Source: Chrysochromulina tobinii (lineage: Eukaryota > Haptophyta > Prymnesiales > Chrysochromulinaceae). Taken from it: a stretch of 33,370 nt of DNA. Below the pieces are notes generated by a model. The model worked only from the letters and a program-made list of their open reading frames with translations. It ran no database searches and was not told the DNA's origin. Both the position numbers and the translations under genes were made by a program. Of this stretch, positions 26,514-33,370 are shown piece after piece (positions within the stretch are counted from its first letter, which is position 1; each line of letters opens with the position of its first letter). Location: NCBI GenBank assembly GCA_001275005.1, contig JWZX01002482.1:1-33370 (forward strand), written 5' to 3'.

Positions 26514-28308
26514 ATGACTGGTGACCTTGACAATGGAACGCTCGACGTCTCGCTTGTGCACCGGACACGTCGCAGCAATTGGTTCGTCTACGTGGCCTTT
26601 CTCTTTCCGGCGCTAGCGGGCTTCCTTTTCGGCTACGACATCGGCGGAGCGTCCGGAGCAGTCCGCAGCCTGGACGTGAAGAGCAATGCGACGAGTGGCA
26701 TTCCGCTGCACGACATCGAAAACGCGCTCTACACCTCAGCCTCGCTCATGGGCGCGACGCTCGGCTCCATCCTCGTCTTTTGGATAGGTGAGCCTCTCGG
26801 CCGCCGGCGCGAGCTCATGTGTGGCTCACTGCTGTACGCCGTGGGCGCGCTCGTGTCCGGCCTCGGGCCCGGCAGCGCCGCGACGGTCGTGACCGGCCGC
26901 GCGGTGTACGGTCTTGGGATTGCCTTCTCGATGCACTCGGCGCCCGTGTACATCAGCGAGATGGCGCCCGCCGACAAGCGCGGTCTGCTCGTCTCGTTGA
27001 AAGAGGGCTTCATCGTGCTTGGCATTCTCATGGGGTTTGGGGCGACGGCGATCGCCGAGGACGTGCTGGACGAAGCGACGGTGTACCGCGCCATCTGGCT
27101 CCCGACCAGCGCGATTGCGTGCGTCATCTTCATCGGCATGTCGCTCATGCCGGAATCCGCTCGCTGGCTGCTGCTCCGTGGCGACCCCTCCGACGTGAGT
27201 CAGTCCCAAGCAACCATCCACGCTTACCCCTCGCCTACCATATTTGGAACGAGCGCCACCGGGAGCCACGGTCTCCAACGCTCGACACTCCTCGCTGAGG
27301 AGGCGACGGGGCGATCACCTTCGAGGACCGCAGCCGCGGCGGCGCTGCGCCGCTTCCGCCGCGGGGCTTCCGAGGCGGAGATCGAGGCCGAGATTGCCGA
27401 GATCGAGATGACACTCTCCGATGTGCGAGCCTCCTCCAGGGCGTCTCCCGTGCTTGCCCCCCTACAGTACTGGCTCTGAGAGCCACTGACCTGAGCCACT
27501 GATCGAGTTCACACTGATCGAGTTCACACTGATCGTGTTCACACTGATCGAGTTCACACTGATCGAGTTCACACTGATCGAGTTCACGCGATCGAAGGTG
27601 GTCGGCGCGTCCAAGAGCGGCTGGCACGAGGTGCTGCGCGCGCGCAAGGCGCTCCTCGCCGGCCTCGGACTGATCACCCTGCAGCAGCTGACTGGACAGC
27701 CGTCGGTCCTCTACTACCAAGAAGCCATCTTCGATGATGCGGGCTTCGACCACTTTGCAGCGTACGCCGCCGTCATCATCGGCAGCGCCAAGCTGGTCGC
27801 GACGCTCGTCACCGTCTTCTACGTGGACCGTTTCGGGCGGCGGCCGTTACTCTTCGCGGGGATCACCATGATGCTTGGCGCGCTGGCCGTGCTCAGCACG
27901 GCGTTCGCCTTGGGAGAGCCCTCGGGGACTGACGCGAAGCAGATCACCCTGCCCCCGGGCTGGCCGCCCGTCGTCGTGGCGGCCCTCGTGCTGTACGTGT
28001 GCGGCTACCAGGTGGGCTTCGGCCCGATTGGATGGCTCATCATCTCGGAGGTCTTCCCGCTCAGATCGCGCTCCCGCGCGCTCTCGCTCGCGGTGATCAC
28101 GAACTTTGCATGCAATCTGGGCATGACCTTTGGACTGGTGCCGATGCAGGTCGCGCTCGACGATCTGGTGCCCGGCTACGGGCAGGCGATCCTGTTCGGC
28201 ATCTACGGCGCCCTGTGCGTCTTCTCTCTCGGTTTCGTCTTCTGCTGCGTGCCCGAGACGAAAGGGAAGACGCTCGAAGAGATTGAGGAGATGTTCAACC
28301 GACGCTGA
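26514..28308 (+). CDS. MFS sugar porter, 2 exons
   Basis: Exons 26514-27422 and 27598-28308 join in phase 0 to 539 residues. This is a 12-TM major facilitator of the sugar porter family, moving hexoses or polyols across a membrane, often with protons. Motifs in order: FLFGYDIGGASGA in TM1, GRRRELM after TM2, GRAVYGLGIAF in TM4, PVYISEMAP, PESARWLLLRG after TM6, a long cytoplasmic loop, ITLQQLTGQPSVLYY in TM7, DRFGRRPLL between TM8 and TM9, GPIGWLIISEVFPLR in TM10 and the C-terminal PETKGKTLEEIEEMF. All hallmark residues are intact. In the central loop a strong GTGAGT donor word at about 27195 lies in frame; I could not find a matching in-phase acceptor, so it is read through here. Substrate cannot be assigned. 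The divergent neighbour is the ligand-gated channel. Confidence 0.88.
27423..27597 (+). other. Intron of the MFS gene
   Basis: Donor TCCGAT|GTGCGA (27422/27423), acceptor ATCGAAG|GTGGTC (27597/27598), 175 nt, phase 0. The unspliced frame hits a stop at 27477-27479. Six 15 nt units ACACTGATCGAGTTC (27496-27585) place a sense-strand CTGAT every 15 nt up to the acceptor. Confidence 0.8.
27496..27585 (+). repeat. 15 nt tandem array in the MFS intron, 6 units
   Basis: Units start at 27496, 27511, 27526, 27541, 27556 and 27571. Only the third has an internal change (GATCGTGTTC), besides the first unit's leading bases. Confidence 0.95.
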
Positions 28309-29652
28309 AGCAAAAAACTAAGGGGGGAGGCCAGACCTACTTGTGCCCCCCCCTAAAAAATCAGACCTTCATTACGGTTTGTCGTTTCCTGTGTTTACGC
28401 GGTCGGAGGTGCGTATACGCACCCAGCGCTCGCGTAAACGCACTATCTCGCGTATACGCACCCGGGTGCGTAGACACACCTCTTGCATATACGCACCCAG
28501 CGTTCGCGTAAACGCACTTTCTCGCGTATACACACCTGGGTGCGCATTCACGCACCCTCCTGCGTTTACGCACGATGGGCCGCGTAAACGCACGATGGGC
28601 CGCGTATACGCAGGAAGGGCCGCGTATACGCAGCGTGGGACCCGTCCACGCTCGTTGAGCGCTGACGACGATGGCTACCGCTGCGAGCACGCGCACGACG
28701 AGGACGACCTCCACCGTTTGCTTCCCTCCGCGGATGTGCAGCGATGCGAGCTCCTCCCCACTGCTGGTGCCGTCTGCAGATTAGCACCGTTCCAACACCC
28801 GAGCTCCCTCGGAGGCTGTACACGTTGCCTGCGCCCTGCGGTTCGGCCTTCACCCGTGAGGTGTGCCACGTCAGCGGTATGCGCCAGGCCGCCTCACCCT
28901 CAACCGGCCCGGGTGCGCGCGTTCGAGACTGATGCGATCGCATCACGCCCTTGCAGATAGCCGTGCATGCCGCCATCCGCCGCCGCCACCGCGAGGACGC
29001 GATCGTTCGCCGCCTCTCGCCGCCACCACCGCCGCAGCGACGCGATCGTTCGCGCGGGCGCCGTCGCGAAAGAGCGCTGTCACGAGCGGCTTCGTCGGCG
29101 CGAGCGCTGGCACGGGCGCGGGCGGCGCCATGGACGCGAACGTCGGCGTGGGCAGTGTCATTGGCGCGAGCGCCGGCGCGAGCGGCACATCGGCTGGCCT
29201 CGATGGTGTCGCTGCAACGGGCGCACACACGCCAGTGCTGCTTCTTGAAGTGCTTGCGCAGCTTGTTCTGTGGCTGGCCGTTGGGGCCTAGGAAGCGGCG
29301 CGGGATCGGCTACTTTCCATGATGAGGCGGCCATTCCGATCGAGCAGTGGAGCGTGGCTTCCGCCACACAATATACTTTTCTGTGTTCCGGTAGTGCAAG
29401 TGTTCATCTTCGCGGGTACAGATGTGTTGAGTCGGGGGTGCTTGAGTTTTTGACGTCGGGGGCGCGGGTGCTTATCGCAGAAACCAGTGGTCCCGTTCAC
29501 CCAACGCGATAGTAAGCAGCCTGGTGGGAGCTGCTCTAGCAACATGATTGCCGCAACCTTAACATCAGTCCGGTCCAATAACCGGTCCAATTTAACAGTA
29601 CTCACTCCTGGTATGTGGGGCGCGGGCGCTTTAGCTCTCAACTGACAGGCTT
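28309..29652. other. Intergenic region with palindrome array, no supported gene
   Basis: 1.3 kb lies between the MFS 3' end (+) and the transposase 3' end (-). The first third is the GCGTWWACGC array. The middle (28650-29290) is GC-rich and open on both strands, but its frames look compositional. A minus-strand stretch near 29200-29280 reads NKLRKHFKKQHWRVCARC, vaguely zinc-finger-like and not enough to call. A perfect 16 nt palindrome TGATGCGATCGCATCA lies at 28930-28945, and GACGCGATCGTTCGC occurs twice near 28995 and 29040. Confidence 0.45.
28409..28635. repeat. Array of GCGTATACGC/GCGTAAACGC palindromic units
   Basis: About ten units match or nearly match GCGTWWACGC, at 28411, 28432, 28450, 28485, 28506, 28524, 28562, 28582, 28602 and 28622. 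The last four have exact 20 nt spacing. The unit at 28410-28421 is a perfect 12 nt palindrome, TGCGTATACGCA. Blocks starting at 28411 and 28485 form a 74 nt tandem duplication. Confidence 0.9.
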
Positions 29653-30143
29653 TTAGCTGCCTACCCGGTGGTGGTCATAAATGAAGCTGCTGCGCTTGTC
29701 CAGTGTTGCCTTTAAGTTGACCTCCTTGGTCCTCCCTTGCTTGGAGTAGACAACCTTCTCAAGGTTCGATTCCCATGACTGTTGTTCGTCCTCAGTCGAG
29801 AAGTGTGGTTGAGAGAGTGGCACCGCGCACCTGATATGGTCGAGCTGGACGACGCCATACCACGCCTTTGCATAGTGTGCCTTGGCGGCGCCCTGTGTCT
29901 GCGTACGGACCGCGTACACGTAACGACGAAAGGGCACACCACCAGGTATGCCTCGCTGGCGGATAGCGTCCAATTGGTCCTCGCCTTTCTCCTCCTCCTC
30001 CCCCTCTTCCTCTTCATCCTCGATGTCCCCATCCCCGTTCCCATCCTCGTCCTTGTCCTCGTCCTCGTGCTCCTCGTGCTCCTCGTCCTTTTCCTTGTCT
30101 TCATCTTCATCCTCTTCGTCCCCATTCCCATTGCCGTTCTCGT

Positions 30144-30208
<65 letters not shown>

Positions 30209-33200
30209 CCCTCGTCCTCGTCATCGTCATCGTTTCCGTCCTCGACGTCATGCTCAGCATCGGCCTCCTCCTCGTCGTCCTTGTCCTCATCGCCTTCCTC
30301 GTCGTCCTCGTCCTCGTCCTCATCCACACCGCTGCTGACACGGCGCGAACGCTTGGATTTTGGCTCCCGCATGCGCGCCTCCATTCGGCTCCAGGCATCG
30401 TCTGCACTCTCGACCTCGTCTTCGTCCTCGTTGACGAACAGCTGACCGATCTCCTCATTTGGCGCATCGTCCATCCAGCGCACAAGCGCGAGATCGGCGT
30501 GCTCGCCATCAGGTAGTTTGAACCGAAAGGTAAATATGAGCTCGCCCAAGAAGCCAAAAGCATCATACGTCGAGTCGTTGTGCTGCACCGAGACAAACTC
30601 TCGCCAAGCCGCTCCCTGATGACCACTCGAGGCATCGTACGCAGGCCGTGCCTTGCGCTTCAGCTGAAGCAAGCGAGCCACGCTGAACCCCATCTCCGCC
30701 TCATCATCGCCACCGTAGCCGCCCGCGCTGCTCGGCTCCTTAAACAGCATGCCAGGGCGCAGGTCCACACTCGCCATGCTCTCCGGCGGCAGCATCGGCA
30801 CATGGCTCATCGCAGGCTGTGGAGGGTCACAGATGCGCGTGGCGCTGGAAAGGGCGAGCAAGCTCCACACAGCATGACCGCCGCTACCATTATCACCGCT
30901 GCTGCCCGCACCGCGAGGCTCAAGCTGCTCAGGCGTTGCCACACTCTCGCGAAACGCCTGTGTCAGCGCAGGGAGGCTGTCCGTGAGTCTCTTGGAGAGA
31001 CGCGTTGCGGCCTTGGTCACAAGGGCTGGCAGCAAGCCACGCTGCTCAAACAAAACATCCACATTGACGAGCAGCGCCGCTGTCGCTGCCGCGGCGGCTG
31101 CGGTGGCCGCTGCCCTGTCAAACGTCTGCTGGGATGACACCTCCCATGATTTATGTGAGTCCAGACAGTCTGCAAGCCAGCAGTTTAAGGTGAATCTCAC
31201 CACCTTGCCCACTGCATGGGCAATGTCATCGATGCAGCAAGGATGGTTCGTGGGGTTCGTGGGCACAGTCACCTCGAGCTTCATCCGGATGTTCGCCACG
31301 ACGGTCGTTCCAGCGAGCGCCATAGGTACATCCTCATCGCCCCCATTGCAAAACACGCGGAGCGCCCCCTCGAGCAGCCTGAGCGGCGGGCAGGCACGTA
31401 GATTCTTGCCCTCCGTAGCTCCTGGCCGAAGAGAAGCCAGATCCAAGAGTTGGTGCTTCCCCTTCCGTGACCGTGGTCTTGGTAGGAGACGATTCTTGGT
31501 AGGATCTTTGCGGGGCGTAGGCGTAGGCGGCGGCTGGCAGCGCCGCCTGACGCCAGCTGCTTCAAGGATGAGGGCGAGAGCGCTGTTACCCTCGCGATCA
31601 GCCCACTCGGCCGCGCTAAGAGACGACCAAGATGCAGATGCCTGGGCGCGCGCGCTCAGCAGCATCCCGACGGTAGCGATCGCCCCCACGCGAGCAGGGC
31701 TGCGCGCAGCCGTGATCAGATGGGCGCAGCGTTCGGCCGTGCACCCACTGGCACTGGCGCGTGCCCTGAGGAGAAGGATAGCCGTGTCTGCATCACCCCT
31801 GCGGCACGCTGCGGCTAGTGCGTCATCGGCCGGACATCGACCAGTCACATCATCAACGCCTAAGGCGTCGACAACGCCGTTCTCTAGCAGATACACGACA
31901 TTCGCGTGAATGCCGAGCTCGGCTGAGCGCACAAGATCCGCGTTCGACAGCACTAGCCATCGCTCGGCATGCTTCATGGCGGCGAGTCGAGAAAGGTAGT
32001 CGGCGATCTGCTCTATGGCGTTGGACGTCTTGTTGGAATGGTGCTGGTACGCAATATGCAAGAGCTTTTGGCACATCTCGGCATGCTCGTCGTTCGTCCC
32101 ACCCATTAACGGGCCAAGCCATCGGACAAGTTGTGCCACATGGCTCAGCTTGTGCCAATTGTTGGAGAGGTGGAAGTTTTTGCGCCCCTCGAAAGCTGTA
32201 CGCATGACTGGCATGAGCTCCTTTGCAATCTGGTGCATGCGCCGCGTCGTGCTCTCGGAGATCATCGTCTGCTTGGTGATATTTGCAAACTCTCCAATCA
32301 GGTGCAGCGCCTTGATTGCGAGCTTTGCCCGGTTACCACGCTGTCGAGCCTCATTGACCTCGTCATCGTTCGTGGCGGCCTCCTCCTCAGAAGCGGCCGC
32401 TCGCGCAATGGACAGCAATGGCTCGTGCACGACCAGCGCGAAGAACTTGAAGGCGTTGGCCACATCGTACTTCGACTTGGACCGCACCGTTGGCGCGCCC
32501 GTCGCCTTGCGCAGGACGCCACCGAGCCCCTTGCGGCGGCAGCGGCCCAAGACGCAGTTCCAACCCTTGACTACATGTTGTTTGACGAACACGTTTGCAC
32601 GCGCAAGCCACGCATCGAATGCCCGCTGCCCGCCCATCTCGTCGAAGAGGAACTGCATTATGAGCTGGGCAGTATTCGGTCGCATGCACAGTCCCAAATT
32701 GTGCAGGTTGAGATAAGCCGACACATGGTAAGGCTGGATTTGCAGGTACGAGAGATATGTCACAGGCGGCTTTGGCGGCCACCTGAGGCCCAGCCGTGCG
32801 AGGTTCTTCTTGGCAACGCGCATCTCGAGGTCGCGGGGGCCACGAGCGTTCTGCATCGCATCGTGAGCGGCCATGAGCACCGGCTGCATGTTGGCTTTCG
32901 AGCGTGTGTCAGGAGCCCTGCCGAAGAACGCCCTCCGGCGGTTGGACTGTATGCAGTACGGGCAGCCCGTGACGCCAAGGACTGCGGCTTGTTGCGGGTT
33001 GTCCAGCACCAGCGCGTGGATGCCCGCGACAACCATCGTGGGCATCTCCACGTCAGCATCCCAACGCTGCTTACCGCCACGCCGCCCGCGCCAATCCTGA
33101 AGAGCTCGCCAAGCACTGCATCGTCGTATGCCGCCTCGCAGTTTGCCCGCAGTGTGACGCTTTCTTGTAATGCAGCTATCGTGGGCGTCTCAAATGAGAG

Positions 33201-33370
33201 CTTGGCCGCGATGCCAATGGTGAGCCATGCCCGCGGCTTGGACTGCTCTTCGAGTGGGATGTGCGCTGAGACCGCGTGCCACATCATGAATGACTCACCG
33301 TCGGGCTCGGCAGCCGCATCTTGAAAGAGGATGAACGTATACACGGCCCACGGCTTAAGAGTATGCAAGT
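29653..33370 (-). mobile_element. TNP2/Plavaka-like (CACTA group) transposase gene with ankyrin-like repeats, partial, frame-broken
   Basis: The main frame runs from about 33.1 kb to a stop at 29653 (over 1130 residues). A second frame is open from the right edge to about 33.1 kb, starting LHTLKPWAVYTFILF. The first recognisable block is RWDADVEMPTMVVAGIHALV, then LDNPQQAAVLGVTGCPYC with its CxxC. Next come NNWHKLSHV-LVRWLGPLMGGTNDEHAEMCQKL and a helical NAIEQIADYLSRLAAMKH. This order resembles TNP2/Plavaka transposases (xDxPE, CPxC, KxH, GPxxxxxTExxE). A segment around 31.6-31.95 kb then reads as 3-4 ankyrin-like repeats (DALAAACRRGDADTAILLLRA). A long Asp/Glu-rich tract lies at about 29.99-30.35 kb, flanked by a conserved FGFLGELIFTFRF-ALVRWMDD block and a C-terminal VVQLDHIRCAVPL. 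The element ends are not identified. Family call is moderate; the frame change suggests an inactive copy, a tiny intron or a sequence error. Confidence 0.6.

Noticed and set aside
28343-28960. 205-codon plus-strand ORF with Arg/Thr repeats
   Set aside because: Its first half is simply the GCGTATACGC array translated; nothing supports coding.
29388-29400. TAGTG at 29392 as a CACTA-type element end
   Set aside because: A five-base word is common by chance, the orientation fits only one end, and no partner terminal repeat can be seen because the element runs off the window.
29782-30516. Plus-strand ORF rich in Leu/Val that looks like a membrane protein
   Set aside because: It is the complement of the Asp/Glu (GAN) tract of the transposase gene, which automatically gives LV runs.

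Overview
The window is nuclear DNA of a GC-rich unicellular eukaryote, most likely a haptophyte-type alga. This rests on gene content and style, not on a database match. Several genes have short introns starting GTGCG, GTGAG or GTACN and ending AG. Proteins are Ala-, Gly- and Glu-rich with many in-frame minisatellites. The families mix animal-like types (pentameric ligand-gated channel, CaMKK-like kinase, discoidin domain) with plastid or organelle types (OPR-like repeats, RsmC-like methyltransferase, UPF0301). A pelagophyte or another secondary alga is not excluded.

Layout. At 1-1215 (+) is the 3' part of a UPF1/SEN1-type RNA helicase. At 1715-6499 (+) is a 1594-residue protein with WW domains, IQ motifs and EF-hands. 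At 7521-11255 (-) an OPR/HPR-like helical repeat array is fused to a complete two-lobed RsmC-type rRNA methyltransferase. At 11421-14641 (-) is a three-exon coiled-coil protein ending in an FBXL4-type discoidin domain. At 15156-16965 (-) is a three-exon CaMKK-like kinase with a lipidation-type N-terminus and an IQ motif. At 17609-18169 and 18779-21118 (+) lies a tandem duplicated pair sharing an unrecognised N-terminal domain; the second copy carries a long helical region and HEAT-like repeats. At 21667-24363 (-) is a six-exon protein with two UPF0301/AlgH domains. At 24726-26084 (-) and 26514-28308 (+) are a divergent pair: a Cys-less pentameric channel and a two-exon MFS sugar porter. At 28309-29652 there is no convincing gene but there is a palindrome array. 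From 29653 to the right edge (-) is a TNP2/Plavaka-like transposase gene carrying ankyrin-like repeats, with a frame break near 33.08-33.13 kb.

The most unusual signal is in the introns. I placed ten introns in four genes by reading frame, splice signals and protein-family continuity. Most contain reiterated CTGAT/CTGAC/CTAAT words, often as 10-15 nt tandem repeats, on the sense strand of their own gene: ATCAG on the plus strand inside minus-strand genes, CTGAT inside the plus-strand gene. These words fit a yUnAy branch-point pattern, so the introns may be built from multiplied branch-site units. Several introns are also bounded by short direct repeats across CAG|GTG junctions, and one has a hairpin with 31 nt arms over its 5' splice site.

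The genes do not form one pathway. Loose themes are calcium or calmodulin signalling (EF-hand/IQ protein, IQ-CaMKK, ligand-gated channel) and RNA metabolism (UPF1-like helicase, OPR-RsmC methyltransferase).
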